Assembly (NCBI GenBank): GCA_015680905.1
Contig: CM027380.1
Location: 16,634,001 to 16,698,000, forward strand
Source: Coptis chinensis
Lineage: Eukaryota > Streptophyta > Magnoliopsida > Ranunculales > Ranunculaceae
DNA length: 64,000 nucleotides
Direction of reading: 5' to 3'
Positions within the stretch are counted from its first letter, which is position 1. Each line of letters starts with the position of its first letter. Shown here piece after piece: positions 11,372 through 23,321 of the stretch. Under the pieces are notes generated by a model that ran no database searches, was not told the DNA's origin, and saw nothing but the letters and a program-made list of their open reading frames with translations. Position numbers and translations under genes: made by a program.

Positions 11372-13269
11372 CTAGTCAAACTGCTGCCGGAGTTGCATCT
11401 CTGTTTCACTCTTCCAAGTAGAGTGCGAAGATTGCCCTTTCATCCGCTTATTCTTCTCCTTGTCTTTGACGGTGGATCCCTTCTTTTTGTCAGATTCTTT
11501 ATCTGGGTCGATAGGACGATCACCACAAACTGGACAGACCATCCCTCGTGCACTGGAGTAGGTCTTGGGTATTCCACATTGTAGACACATCCTGAAACAA
11601 AATCCTTTTCATTTCAGACCATAAAAATCTGGTAGGGATGAAATTGACATTTGGGTTATATACAGGTCTTCTTCTCTAAACCATATTCCTAACATATGTC
11701 AAGATTGAAGGGCCCTGTGCCCCTGTATGGAGGCATAGAACTTTTTCACTATACTTTTTTTTTTGCATACGATAAGAAGTTTCAAAACAGTAGAAAATTC
11801 TTTGAAGGTTAAATTTTTTCTAAAGAAATAAATAAATTGTCTTAAGATTTTAGTCCCTCCATACAGGAACCTAAAAAAAGTAATACATGGCTAGAAATTC
11901 CGCAACTCCTGCCTCTTCCTTTTCCCTCCAAATGAGGTAGTGAAATACATATACAAGATGAACAATGAAAGTAGTTGCCATAGGCTTTGCCTAAAATCAA
12001 AAGTCAATGTTAAGTATTATTCAAGAGAACAGACTATAAGTCAAATGCATTTTAAAGGAACAGAACAAGTACCTCAGAAGCTCCGCAGCATCCTTAGCAT
12101 CAGGATTCGTTGCAGAAACCACACGCTTCCCTTCCCCAGGTACTGTACTTGGTGAGCCTTTTTGAGATGGCACTGATGATGTGGGAGGGTGGTTTCCATC
12201 CATGTCACTCCTTACTCGCTCTCGGATTCCAACCAGTTGAGCTTTGGCCTCCAGAACTACACCTGAAACACACACAAATGGAAAACCAACAAACACCAGA
12301 TTCTGAATTATCTTAATGCAATTTAAATAAATAACGTTGACAGAATCAGAATGAAAACCAAAATATGATATGAATGAACTTCTCACAAAAACACGTGATT
12401 CTGAAAAATAACACAAGAAACATCATATCCAAACAACTCAATCCGTGAACGGTGAGTCACATTTGTTGTTTCCACCATAACTTAACTGGTTCATAATCTG
12501 GTATCAGATTGTTGCTCGCTTTTCATGGTCCCACTTCTCACATTATTAATGACTTAAAGAAGCGGTCGATATGCGAAATCCTTCACAAGTTGGATTAATG
12601 GGTATTAGGGAAGTTAAAGATCCAGATAGAGTTAACTATGGCTTCCTTTGAACTAACAGTAAAAATATACCCCTCACAAAAGATAGCCTCAAATGTGCAC
12701 ACTTCTTAAGGAAAACCTATATCGACTGCTGTTCAAAATAAATAAACCTTTCGAAATCAAACAACTCTTAGATACAGAGTCATCCTGATAAGTAACACTC
12801 AGTATCAACTAAATAGAATGGATTAAAGTAATATATACCAGCTGGTAAATCTTGCTTCTCTCTCTGATATTTACGCCCACCACGTCTCCCTCGACTCTGG
12901 TCGACAGCATCCTCGGCTAAAACATGTTCAGCAACGCTATTATTGAGGAAGCCCGGAGGTCCTGACACCTACATAAAAAAAACACAAAAGAAACTTAAGC
13001 AAACAATTAAATAGAAGGTTACTAAATATTGTTATTTAGATAGGTACCTCAGAGAATGCATCGAAAGCGGATGGAAGAATGGAATTATTTGGCTGATTTG
13101 GATCCTCGAATCTCGAACTGTTTCTATCTGATTCTTTTTCTTCTTCTTCTTCTTCTTCGGTGTCGTCGTGGTCATCGTCATCATCTTCTTCACTTAGAAA
13201 CTTTTGAAGTTTATGTAATTGTTCTTCTTCTTCGTCGGAAGAGTAGCTTTGTATGAGTGATAAGCTCAT
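11372..13269 (-). CDS. Conserved acidic protein with C-terminal zinc ribbon, 4 exons
   Basis: Exons on the minus strand: 13048-13269, 12839-12968, 12073-12262 and 11372-11591. All introns are GT-AG, the phases (0, 1, 2) are consistent, and the lengths total 762 nt for 253 residues. The N-terminus MSLSLIQSYSSDEEEE is followed by a long Asp/Glu tract at about residues 27-45. The middle is Arg/Gly-rich (RGRRGGRKYQR). The C-terminus has C-x2-C-x13-C-x2-C (CLQCGIPKTY ... CPVCG), a probable zinc ribbon, then a Lys-rich tail. I do not recognise a named family and assign no function. The acidic and RGG-like segments hint at a nuclear or nucleic-acid role. No breaks are seen. Confidence 0.88.
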
Positions 13270-14528
13270 TATTATTATTTTTATTATTCTGTTTTGTCTG
13301 TTGTTTGAAAAAGGGTTTTTGGTGAGAAGAGCAAAATTTTCTGATTTGATATTTGTTTAGAAGACTTCTGGTTTCAATTTGTCAAATGGGCTAGCCCGCA
13401 ATCAAGCCCTTCAAGCTTTTAAAGGGCCTGTTTCAGTTCTCAAGCCCTTTAAGCACGCCTCAACTTCTCGACCAGTTGCAACGAAATTCCCCTTCGCCAA
13501 CTATATTGTTTCTTTATTAAAGTAAGTTTTGTATCAAAGTTGCAATTGATTAAAAGATCCTTGGTTAGTTGGGGGTTTTTTTTTTCTCCCTTGGTTAGGT
13601 GGTTGCGAAGTGCAAACTCCACTCATTATATATCTTAATAGAATTGTTTCCCTGTTTTTATTTATTCTAATTTGATCAAGAACGGGAATCACTTTGTTTA
13701 AGCTTTTTCGGTTTCAGTCAACTTATATATTTGATATGGTGATTTTAGAATCTGTTGTTGAGATTCGGATTGAACAATTAAACGGGAAGATGTTTGGTGG
13801 CACATCAATTGCCGTATTTGGTGCAATGTCAGTCTTCTTCACTGTAAGCGTCTACGGTCCACTTCAACATTTGACGCCTTCATCAACTCCTGCCTTTTGG
13901 CAGTGTTCATCCACATTTGGGTCCACTTCAACATTTGGCGATTCATCAACTCCTGCCTTTTGGCAGTGTTCATCCACATTTGGTGTTAAGGCCTATCAAG
14001 TGCTACTTGTAATCTCACAAGGTGTGCATTCCACATAATAATGCAAAGAGACTCTAATGCAAAACAGACGCAATACTTGCTCCGTAAAGAATATAAAATA
14101 GCGTTAGAAACCGATACTAAAATGCTTCAACAAGCTGGAAAAATAACTAAGATAGCTTACAAATATTTTGTTTGAACCAAAGTCCACACTTTCATAAACA
14201 CATCTTACCAAATCACAATAAACAAAAGCATGATCTTTTAGAATAACTCAAATACAGCAAACTAAAGAAAAACAAATACAGGATCTCTCTCTACTTCTTT
14301 ACAACAAATCCCACTTGGTTTTCAAGAACAAGAAGAAGAAAAAAAAATAATGCCCCACTTGAACATGAAGAAAGCAAGAAAAGTAGAAAACTATACAATT
14401 ATACACACGAGACTGGTCGTAGTTTGGAATCTGCCGTATGACTTTACCCCTCTATACACAATGCCGTTTCTAAGTTTCTTACCGACCAAGAGACGAGCAC
14501 AACTCTTCACCTTGAGAAAGACAATTGG
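13270..14528. other. Intergenic region between two minus-strand genes
   Basis: It holds the promoter side of the zinc-ribbon gene (13270-13400), a short tandem repeat (13857-13983) and the 3' flank of the F-box gene. An open frame at 13694-14038 is mostly that repeat and is not credited as a gene. Confidence 0.5.
13857..13983. repeat. 64-bp tandem duplication
   Basis: Two adjacent units start GTCCACTTCAACATTTG and share TCATCAACTCCTGCCTTTTG and the following bases. They begin at 13857 and 13921. The units are almost identical, which indicates a recent duplication. Confidence 0.9.
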
Positions 14529-15539
14529 CTAAAATGAATTCATCTCCAATAGATAACTTGGTTTCTTCAAAAGTGCACCCACTACCTCCCCAAAAACTCC
14601 TTCAAACACACCCAAAGCCATACCATTATCCTCCACTTGCTCTTCATTGTCATTTTTCATTACCTCATTTCCATTGGTGGGTTTAATTACAACCAACGTC
14701 GCACCCGTTACTCGCACCCCACAAGGAAGATCAATTCTAGCCGCGTGTCTCATTCTCATTCGCATAGCTGGCACTGTAGTTCTATTTCTCCACCCCACTG
14801 TCCTAACATTTCCCTCTCCCTCACTTTCTCTAAACTCACCCAATCCTTGTTTATTCATAACCACTGTTCCTTCACCTTCTCTATCTCTTAACACCAAATC
14901 TTCAATTTGTTTATGTTCTCTAATCACTTCTCTTAACAAATAATGCCTTGTTGATGCCGCAATTAACGCACTAATCGTCCACACAACTCTTAACTTCAAT
15001 CCACTATTACCTTCCATATCATCTCCATTACTCTGCACACAATCTTCACCTTTCACTTCATCAATAGAACGAATAGCGAGTATAACACAAGTTTCCAAAC
15101 TCTTTCCAAACTCAGCTTTCCATCTCAATACAATCCCTTTTTCTAACCGTAAATCACCAGACGGTAACTCAATTTCTAAACGTTTTATTTTCTCGAAATC
15201 TCTAAGTATTTCAGATGGTGAGCTTTGATTTCTAGGTGGAAATGATGAATTATATCGTTGTTTCGGTGATATAAGATCATGTAAAGATTGTAAAAGTGAT
15301 TTGAGTACATGAAGTAGAATTGAGTCACCTGTTTCGCTAGAAACCACGCAGTCAACTTTAACGAGTATGTTTTCAGCTTGTAGAACTAATAAGTTGAATC
15401 GTTTTGTAACGGATCGGCAACGAGTTAAGGATTTTATATCAGAGAGTTTGTTGAAGATTAAAAGGATTATGTCGTCTGGGATTTGATCAAAGCCGTCGGA
15501 GAGGTGATGGGATTCGAAGTCATCGAAGGTGTTATGCAT
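14529..15539 (-). CDS. F-box protein, AUF1/At1g30200-like
   Basis: An intronless 336-residue protein. The F-box is at about residues 17-60 (FDQIPDDIILLIFNKLSDI, then SLTRCRSVTKRFNLLV) and would bind SKP1 in an SCF E3 ubiquitin ligase. The next segment (ENILVKVDCVV) and the later CVILAIRSIDEV and VWTISALIAAS stretches follow the pattern of the plant F-box group that includes Arabidopsis AUF1/AUF2 and At1g30200, whose members lack Kelch or LRR repeats. Similarity to that group is from memory of the family, and the target is unknown. A TATAAAG box lies about 60 bp upstream of the ATG. No stops or frameshifts occur. Confidence 0.9.
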   Translation of the reverse strand: MHNTFDDFESHHLSDGFDQIPDDIILLIFNKLSDIKSLTRCRSVTKRFNLLVLQAENILVKVDCVVSSETGDSILLHVLKSLLQSLHDLISPKQRYNSSFPPRNQSSPSEILRDFEKIKRLEIELPSGDLRLEKGIVLRWKAEFGKSLETCVILAIRSIDEVKGEDCVQSNGDDMEGNSGLKLRVVWTISALIAASTRHYLLREVIREHKQIEDLVLRDREGEGTVVMNKQGLGEFRESEGEGNVRTVGWRNRTTVPAMRMRMRHAARIDLPCGVRVTGATLVVIKPTNGNEVMKNDNEEQVEDNGMALGVFEGVFGEVVGALLKKPSYLLEMNSF

Positions 15540-15598
15540 TTTGGGTTTTGGAGTATGAGAAGAAATTAAGGAATGGTTTTCAGCTTTAAGTATGATGG

Positions 15599-15605
15599 CT
15601 TTATA
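15599..15605 (-). promoter_or_regulatory. Probable TATA box of the F-box gene
   Basis: The minus strand reads CATCTATAAAGCC, about 60 bp upstream of the start codon at 15539. That spacing allows a roughly 30-nt leader. Confidence 0.55.
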
Positions 15606-15609
15606 GATG

Positions 15610-16940
15610 GAGAATACTTTTTCAATTTTGTTGGAGAGAATAGCAGATTAAGTAGGATAAATATTTTGCTAATACAGCTCTGAGCTCCACAGTGCTCACA
15701 GGCACGACATCTGTCAAAAAAATCAATAAAATATTAAAATAGGATGATGATATCCACACTCACTATATTCCTTACTAAACGTGCACTAAACCCACCAAGC
15801 CAAAGAATTTGCACCCACTTTATCACTATACCCACAATATTTTCAAAAATCAGCCCACAAGTCTTCTCAATTAAGAGTAATAAAACCCCAAATGAAAACC
15901 AAGATAGACAAATCAAAGATATTCTTTCTCCAATTTTGTTAAATTAAGGTAATAGTAGAATAATTGGAGTGGCGTTCCATCATTTGCTTTTACTTTTTAT
16001 TCTTATAGAAAACGGGTTTAATTCTTCAACAACAACAATAACCCATACAATGTTTGGTTGATAAAACATAACTACTAATCTTGATGAAAATCACCAAAGA
16101 AGACAATTACTTGCTCAACGACTTCCAAGAACTCAATTTATCAAACAAAACAATAACCCATTTACACAAAATTAACTCATTACATTATTCATTAATTATA
16201 AACTTCATATTATGATGAATATTTGATTAGATTGAAAGTTATATCAAATTCTAATCATATATAGTTGTTATCTTTGTTAGCATCAAAAAGACCCCTTGCT
16301 TGAAAAATTAAAACGTGAGATGAGGTGATTAGTGAATAGACGCGGGTGTGATCAACAATATACGGGGGCAATCTTCTATTCTTGTCCAAACAAAACAAAC
16401 AATTTAAGTGGGTTGTACTGTAAGAGGAGGAGAGGCATCAATTTCTCTCTCCTCCTTTTACAGTTTTACCCGTGTACCCTTGAGTAGTGCTACACGGACC
16501 TATTTTTTAGACTTACTATTGTGATTCACTATTTGAATTTGCATTACAATACACACGGACACGTATCTCTATGTAAATCAATGGTTATCATTAGTAGGTC
16601 GATTAAGTAGGTCAAAATAGTAAGTCAGTGTATCATTATTGTGTTCCCTCCTCTCTCTCTCTCTCTTCCTCTTTCTTTTCACCTAATGTTTCCGATCGAT
16701 TGAATTTTGACCGACCAATAAATCTTGCTATCTGAAATTTCTTACAAGACCAATGATTCTCATTGGTAAGAAGATAGCTGAGAAACAATTCCTTACTCGA
16801 CTCCTCACTTAGAGATCCCACTGTCAACACCATTGTGATGACTTGCATTTAGAATTATATGTGGAAAATGGAACAAAAGTCACTTAAGTATTCATGAAAA
16901 CAATTGAAGCAACTTATGTAGCACGTAACTTCTATTGTTC
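15610..16940. other. AT-rich intergenic DNA
   Basis: No gene is recognised. It contains a short CT run near 16650-16668. Open frames here lack recognisable domains. Confidence 0.5.
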
Positions 16941-16949
16941 GGTTAATAC

Positions 16950-17591
16950 CGATAACAATCGATCTCCACTACACAGATAACTTGTATTATAAAATACTAC
17001 TACTCCAGACAAATTCTATTCAATACAACCTAGCTAGCATGCTCAACTCTTTAAACAACTATCAACAATAAATAATAATGTAAAGAAAAGAACAAGCATA
17101 CCACAACACAAAGATATACAGTGGTTAGACCAATGGTGCCTACTTCCACAAGAGCTAATCCTTTTATAACGTGGGAAGGAAGATTACAATCACTCCTCTC
17201 AAATCTCTCCACTTTACTAGGTCACTCCTCTCTCTTTACAGGCTTTTCTCTCTGCAAATGTTTTCTTTCAATTTTGATAGCTCTCAAAATTGGGTTTCTA
17301 CGCAAGACTTAGGTTTTCCAAAATAATGTTTATGTTTATATACTGCCCTTTCAAATTTGTGGTTACTGTAGTGAATTAGAATGCAAATATAGGCATGGGC
17401 ACGGGCGTGCTCTCGGCAAGACCAATTCCGAGTGCGCGCGCCCTCAACAACTTGTTCGTGACTTCCAATACCAAGGGCGCGGGAGTGCCTTAAGTTTAAC
17501 CCAATCTGAACACGCGCACGGTCAGACCTCTTCACGCAAATATTTACTGATTTTCTCCTTCTTCCTCATGTGAGGGATGATAACTCCAACA
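16950..17591 (-). mobile_element. Copia-type LTR remnant (possible solo LTR)
   Basis: The stretch at 17105-17260 has the layout typical of copia LTRs (AAAGATATACAGTGGTTAGACC, then TCCACAAGAGC and a stretch of short CT-rich words). The right edge CTCCAACA at 17591 is TGTTGGAG on the minus strand, preceded there by a purine-rich AGGTGATAGA like a polypurine tract. The left edge is not resolved and no second LTR is seen. Confidence 0.45.
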
Positions 17592-17929
17592 TCTATCACC
17601 TAGAAATGCATAACTTAAAGATGTAATGATATTTTTGCAAAAAAGAAAAGAAAATATGTATTGATACAAAAGGTTGGTTAGTAAATTTTAGAAAACCAAC
17701 CAATTAAATTCTCTTATAGTTCTTTTGCATACTGAAACTGCATGGTCTAATAATTGGGTGATTGGTGGCGGCTTAGTACAACAGGAAAAGAAGAACAAGG
17801 CATTTGAGCATAAAAAACAAATACCTACTTGAATGTCTTATACAAGCAGCAACCAAATCATTCTTAACCACAAATCAAAAGAACTATAATTACAAATAGC
17901 ATTACGTAACAATTGGTTGAACTCATAGT

Positions 17930-18125
17930 TCGTGATTCCGAACGAAACTTCAGAATCCCGTCTAAAATTTCAATTTTTCAAAGAACCGGAATTTCAAATA
18001 TAGAGTCGAAATATTTGAAATTCTGAAATCATTTGAAATTCCAAATCTGATAAGGGTTGAAATTTAATAAATTTCAATTTTTGAATTTATCGGAATTCCC
18101 AAAATTCTGAAATTAGTTGAACTAT
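17930..18125. repeat. Dispersed A/T-rich repeat, copy 1
   Basis: Shares a run of blocks with 27100-27290: a GTGATTCCGAACG-like start, an AAAATTTCAATTTTTCAAA-like block, a TTTCAATTTTTGAATTTATC block, CGGAATTCC, and a close with AAATTCTGAAAT-like words. The unit is about 190 bp and rich in AATTCC palindromes. Confidence 0.6.
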
Positions 18126-18618
18126 AATTACCAACCATAGACTCCAACTCACTATGGGCACCTTCTATTTTGTGTTCGGCAGAACCCAAAAAATATATAG
18201 ATATTACAAATTTGTCATTGTCCTAAAAAAATATGTTTATTTGTGTTGGGTACCCCCAACTACATAAAGAATAACTTATTGCAACCTCTTATTGCCATTA
18301 CCCTCAAAGACTCCACTTCTTTGCCTTCTCAAAAACAACAACAACAACATCTGAATTCTAAATTCTCATCTCTACAAGTGTTTGTGTCCATCATCCATTG
18401 TTAATTTGTTATTATAGCTGACTTTGAATTTTACAGTCCTGGTGAAACTACCATTCTTGTCCCCAATGTGACTTTTAACCATGAAGGATGGGAGCCAGTT
18501 TTTTGTTTTCCATCCAATAATTGACATATCTGATGCGGTAATGCTTTTCTTCTTTTATATTATGATTTGTTACCCTCAATTTGCAGAGTGGAGCAAAATA
18601 TTGTATGGCTGTCGTCAA

Positions 18619-19451
18619 TGTTAGGACCTGGGTACACCCGCCAGGCCTGGGCCTCCGCGCCCATGGGATAACTAGTACCGATATTGTCCCCCACTTAACC
18701 ACCCATTGGGCTTGGGCCACATCTTGGCCATGGGTGTGGGGTTTTATCTTAAAAGGCCTCGGTACTAGTTAGTGATCTTCCCACTTTATCAACCCATGAT
18801 GAACTCTTTTCTTGTTCAATGTGGGACTATTCCTTTCGGTCCACACACTCTAACAATCTCCACCTTGGACCGAACTCCAAGGGAGTACATTCGTTCATCG
18901 TCGATCACGATCCAATGCCAGAGCTCTGTGTCTGGGCCTCTAAGGGAGGGGGCTTTTTCAACCTCAACCCACCTCGGATTCCATGTTGCTACTCCACCTC
19001 GAACATCATTCCATGTTGCTAGATCCAACTCGAGTTACACCCTCTCGAATCTCTACAACATCCAGAGGCACCAATCTTCGATGTAATCAGGGCACGCCGT
19101 TAAGCAACTCCACTGAGTTCAGTTGCGGCGCTTCGGCTTGAATGATTTTTGTCTCTGATTCTCTGCATGATCAGTGCCTTTTTGTCCCTGCCGAACCATC
19201 GGCTCTGATACCAGTTGTTAGGACCTGGGTACACCCGCCAGGCCTGGGCCTCCGCCCATTGGGATAACTAGTACCGATATTGTCCCCCACTTAACCACCC
19301 ATTGGGCTTGGGCCACATCTTGGCCATGGGTGTGGGGTTTTATCTTAAAAGGCCACGGTACTAGTTAGTGATCTTCCCACTTTATCAACCCATGATGAAC
19401 TCCTTTCTTGTTCAATGTGGGACTATTCCTTTCGGTCCACACACTCTAACA
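18619..19451 (-). mobile_element. TRIM (miniature LTR retrotransposon)
   Basis: LTRs at 18619-18855 (237 bp) and 19216-19451 (236 bp) are nearly identical, each TGTTAGG...CTAACA. The internal part is only 360 bp and has no coding region. The minus-strand primer site TGGTATCAGAGC (19202-19213) is next to the right LTR and matches initiator tRNA-Met. The polypurine tract AAGGTGGAGAT (18856-18866) is next to the left LTR. The element is thus non-autonomous and oriented on the minus strand. Its left end abuts the target duplication GTCAA (18614-18618). Its right end has no matching duplication and instead runs into copia sequence. Confidence 0.9.
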
Positions 19452-19481
19452 ATCTCCACACTTCCTCTGGAATCTTAATCT
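19452..19481. other. Junction patch between the TRIM and copia A
   Basis: These roughly 30 bases match neither flanking LTR. They begin ATCTCCAC, like the polypurine border of the TRIM, and resemble copia A integrase sequence near 22243-22280 (CTTCCTC, then GGAATCTTAA). The end of the copia LTR (TGTTGGGAGATTTCAC) is missing at this point. Confidence 0.6.
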
Positions 19482-20103
19482 AGAAGGTCACACCTCAATC
19501 TAGCTACTTTCTATCCCAAATAATTTCAACTTGGAGATCACACCAAGGAAATCACCCACCCAAGACTTTGGTAGTTATCACAACAACCTCAACCAAGCAA
19601 AACCACTACTGTATCATCACAATTCATAGCAACAATAATAATGGAAGTAAATATGCAAAGAGACACAAAGATTTAGGTGGTTCGGTAAATGTTACCTACA
19701 TCCACACACAAGAGCCGAGTTTCCTTTATAACAAAGATTGGAGAGTTTACAAGAGATCAAGAATCAATAAGAAGAGGCCTCACTCAAACCCTAGCTCAAT
19801 AGAGCTCCCACAATCCCCTAGAAATGAATCTCTCAAAATTCTACTTCAAAACCCTAATCTATTTCCTTTATATATGTGTACATAGACAAAGGGGAAGTAA
19901 AATGGGCTTGGGCGCAATTGAGCACGAAAGCGAGCGCTTATGGGTGAGCCTTGCCCTCTTTATTTGATCATGGCGGCCCCTCTTCATCGGATCATGAAGG
20001 CCAGCCTACAGGTGGCCTTGATCGCCCTCTTCATCAGGTTCAGGAGTCGAGGGTGGCATACGGACACACCGAGCAAAAGCTTCGGCGGTTCCAACACCCA
20101 ACA
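19482..20103 (-). repeat. Copia A 3' LTR (truncated)
   Basis: Homologous to 24284-24941 from CTAGAAGGTCACACC onward to CCAACA, with several internal deletions near 19915-20000. The terminal 15 or so bases present in the other LTR are absent. Just inside, the minus-strand tract AAGTGGGAGAT at 20104-20114 serves as the polypurine tract. Confidence 0.88.
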
Positions 20104-20180
20104 ATCTCCCACTTGGAACCTTCGAGATTCTTCATGCACATCACATCTCAATTGTAACAACTCAATCCAAATCCAATATA

Positions 20181-21915
20181 CTAAAGAAACACTTTCGGCT
20201 CATCCATCATGGTCTTCAAGCAAAGAAGACCCACCGGGTTGAACACAACTTCAACTTCTCGATGAGGCACGGTCTTGGTCAACATATCCGCCCGGGTTCT
20301 CACTCCCTCGGATCTTCTCAAGTGCCAAAACCTCATCCTCCAACAGATCGGATAAAATGATACCGAGGAGACCAATGTGCTTGGTCCGAATGAAAGGCGG
20401 AATTCTTGGCAAGATGTATAGCACTCACCGTCACTATGTAACACACTTCTCTCTTTGCTTCATCCCAAGCTCTTCCATCAATCCACAGAACGGATCATCT
20501 CTTTGCTTGCCTCCTCGACCACATACTCTGCTTACGTGGTAGACAAAGCAACAATCTTAAATGAATCGAGAAATCCAACTTCATCGCGGTAGCACCCACC
20601 GTAAAAGACATAACCGGTAGTGCTTCTTCTGCGATCTACTTCTCCTGCAAAATCGGCATCCACATACCCTTGCAGGTTCACAACACCCCTTCCATAACAT
20701 AGACATTTCCCTGTAGTACCTCTCAGATATCTCAATATCCACTTCACGACTTCCCAATGTTGCTTGCCAGGATTAGACATAAATCTACTGACAGCTCCTA
20801 CTGCTTGGGCTATATCCGGACGTGTGCAAACCATGGCATACATAAGACTTCCAATGGCGGTATGGTACCTTAGCCATGAAGTTTCTTTCCTCAACGATCT
20901 TGGGAGAGTGTTCCTTGGACAACTTGAAGTGAATCGCCAAAGGTGTGCAAACCGGGTTTCGCGACTACCCATCTTGAACCTCTTCAATACCTTCTCAATA
21001 TACTTTCGGCTGAGACAACTCGAATACCTTTACGCCTATCTCTTCGATCCTCATCCCTAGAATCTGTTTTTGCACCCAAGTCCTTCATAGAGAACTCACT
21101 TGCTAACTTCTCTTTCAATCTCCCAATTTCGACATATCGAACTTCATACTAACATATCATCAACATATAGCAACAGGATGACGTAGGCTGGAGTCGAACC
21201 TCTTGAAGTAGCAACAATGGTCAGCGTTGCACTTATAGTAGCCATTTCCTTGCATGAAGTTATCAAACTTCCTGTACCACTGCCTAGGGGCTTGTTTCAA
21301 ACCATACAAGCTCTTTCTGAGCCTGCATACCATATTCTCTTTACCGCTTCTTGATGAAACCCTCCGGTTCTTTGCATATAAATTTCCTCAACTAGGTCAC
21401 CATGGAGGAAGGCGGTTTAACATCCAACCGCCAAGATATAAATCTTCCGCTGCAACAATACTTTCAACACCGATCGAATAGTATTCGGTTTCACCACCAC
21501 GGGAGAATATCTCTGTGAAGTCAATGCCTGCTTTCTGCTGAAAACCCTTGACTACTAGCCTTGCCTTGTATCTCTGGGAACCATCATGTTCCTCTTTGAC
21601 TCTAAACACCCATTTGTTCTGTAGAGCCTTCTTGCCCATGGGTAGTTTGGCTAACTCCCACGTGCCACAAGAGATGAGGGACTTCATCTCATCTTGCATA
21701 GCAAGCTCCCACTTGCTTGCATCACTCACCTCCAATGCTTCATCATAGCATTGAGGCTCGCCACCATCAGTAAGTAGCAAGTAATTCACATAGGTGGAGG
21801 GGGATATCTCGAACTTCGGTACATGTGGCTGGATGTCTTCCTTGGGGGCACGAGGTGGAGATGGACTTCGGTGGTGTAGTATCCTCATTATTCTCTGAGT
21901 CACTACTACTGTCAT
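20181..21915 (-). pseudogene. Copia A reverse transcriptase and RNase H (many frameshifts)
   Basis: The RT begins in 21397-21915 with WELAMQDEMKSL, the NKWVFRVKEEHDG stretch and YKARLVVKGF. The YVDD catalytic box is readable near 21154-21165 in another frame. Later parts are at 20532-20987 (YAMVCTRPDIAQAVGAVSRF, YVDADFAGEVDRRRSTTGYV, the RNase H entry) and 20181-20444, which ends with ADMLTKTVP, the usual copia C-terminus. Frames change at least four times. Confidence 0.88.
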
Positions 21916-23321
21916 CCTCTGACTGTGGGGCTCCCACTATACCACGACTTACATCGAAGTCTTCCAACTCAACATACTCTGTGCCGCTCTCTGTACCCGA
22001 TTCCTTGGTTTGTGCTTCATCTCTGTCCTTGTACATCACCTTCTCATTAAACACAACATCTCTACTACTAATGATTTTCCGATTTTGATCATCCCAAAAG
22101 CGATACCCAAAATCATCACCGCCATAGCCAATGAAGGTGCACTTTAGTGACTTAGCATCAAGCTTGCTTCTAGCTTGGTCACTAATGTGGACATAGGACA
22201 CACAACCAAACACCTTCAAATGGGAAAGGTTCACATCCTTCCCGCTCCACACACTTCCTCCCGGAATCTTAAAATCCAAAGGCACCGATGGTCCTCTCTT
22301 GATCGGGTAAGGCTTGTGCTAACACTTTCTGCCCGAGGCTGCTTGGGCAAGCCTCGCTAGTGTACGATACACCTAGCTCTCTCTCGTTGTTCTATTCATC
22401 CGCTCTGCAACCCCATTCTGGCGAGGTGTCCCCGGCAAAGTCTTTTCCATCTTGATGCCAATGTCGAGACAGATCAAGATTCTTAAAACCCGAATCTTCA
22501 TACTCTCCACCGTTGTCGGATCTCCGGCTTCTTTACTTTCAAGCTTGTCTCATTCTCAACCATGGCCTTCCAAGTCTTGAACACTTCAAATACTTCGACT
22601 TGTGTCTCAAGAAATAGACCCACACCTTCCTAGTATGGTCATCAATGAAAGTCACAAAATATGACTTTCCGCCAAGTGAAGAGACATTAGGCGGCCCCGG
22701 ACATCTGTATGAATCAACTCAAGTCTTCTAGCTTTCTGAGGTCGACCCATTCTCCGAAAACTCACCCTTCGCTTTCCAAATACCACGGTTCTCCACGAAG
22801 TCAATTTCAAATCGACCGTAACTTTGGGAGTTTACCGGAAGAGTGAAGGATTTTCATTCCTTTCTCACTCATGTGACCAAGTCTCTGCGTGCCAAACATT
22901 CGGATCCTCTTTGCCATGTGCCCGCGGCAAATCGACTCACAACCATGTGCGGTCATGTAGAGAGTACCATCTTTCTTACCATTTGCAACAATCAATGAAC
23001 CCTTCGAGACCTTCCAAGTATCACCGGTAAAGATCGTAACAAATCCTTCACTTGCCAATTGCCCCACGAAAATCAAATTCTTCCTCCTCAATCCGGGCGT
23101 GTCCGGCGTCCCTCAATAACCATGACGAGCCATTCATCTTGATATGCACGCCACCCTTTGCCTACAATGTCACAAGGTTGGTCATCACCGAAAGACCGTT
23201 CAAAGGTCACCTTCGTTGTAGTTCTCAAGAACTCTCGATGTGAGGTAGCATGGAAAGATCTTGGCGGAATCAAGTACCCAAGACTCCTTCTTGTGCTCCA
23301 TCGAACATATCAAAGCGTCAT
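21767..23321 (-). pseudogene. Copia A protease and integrase (many frameshifts)
   Basis: The protease loop is recognisable near 23200-23290 as WVLDS followed by frame-shifted FHATSHREFLR. The pre-integrase zinc region is at 22807-23091 (LIFVGQLASEGF, QRLGHMSEKGM). The integrase core between 22300 and 22800 is too decayed for a continuous reading. Its C-terminal part is at 21767-22285 (LSHLKVFGCVSYVHI, KCTFIGYGGDDFGYR) followed by an acidic linker. Confidence 0.85.

Noticed and set aside
13694..14038. 114-codon open frame near the tandem repeat
   Set aside because: A large part of the frame is the 64-bp duplication translated; no recognisable domain or promoter.
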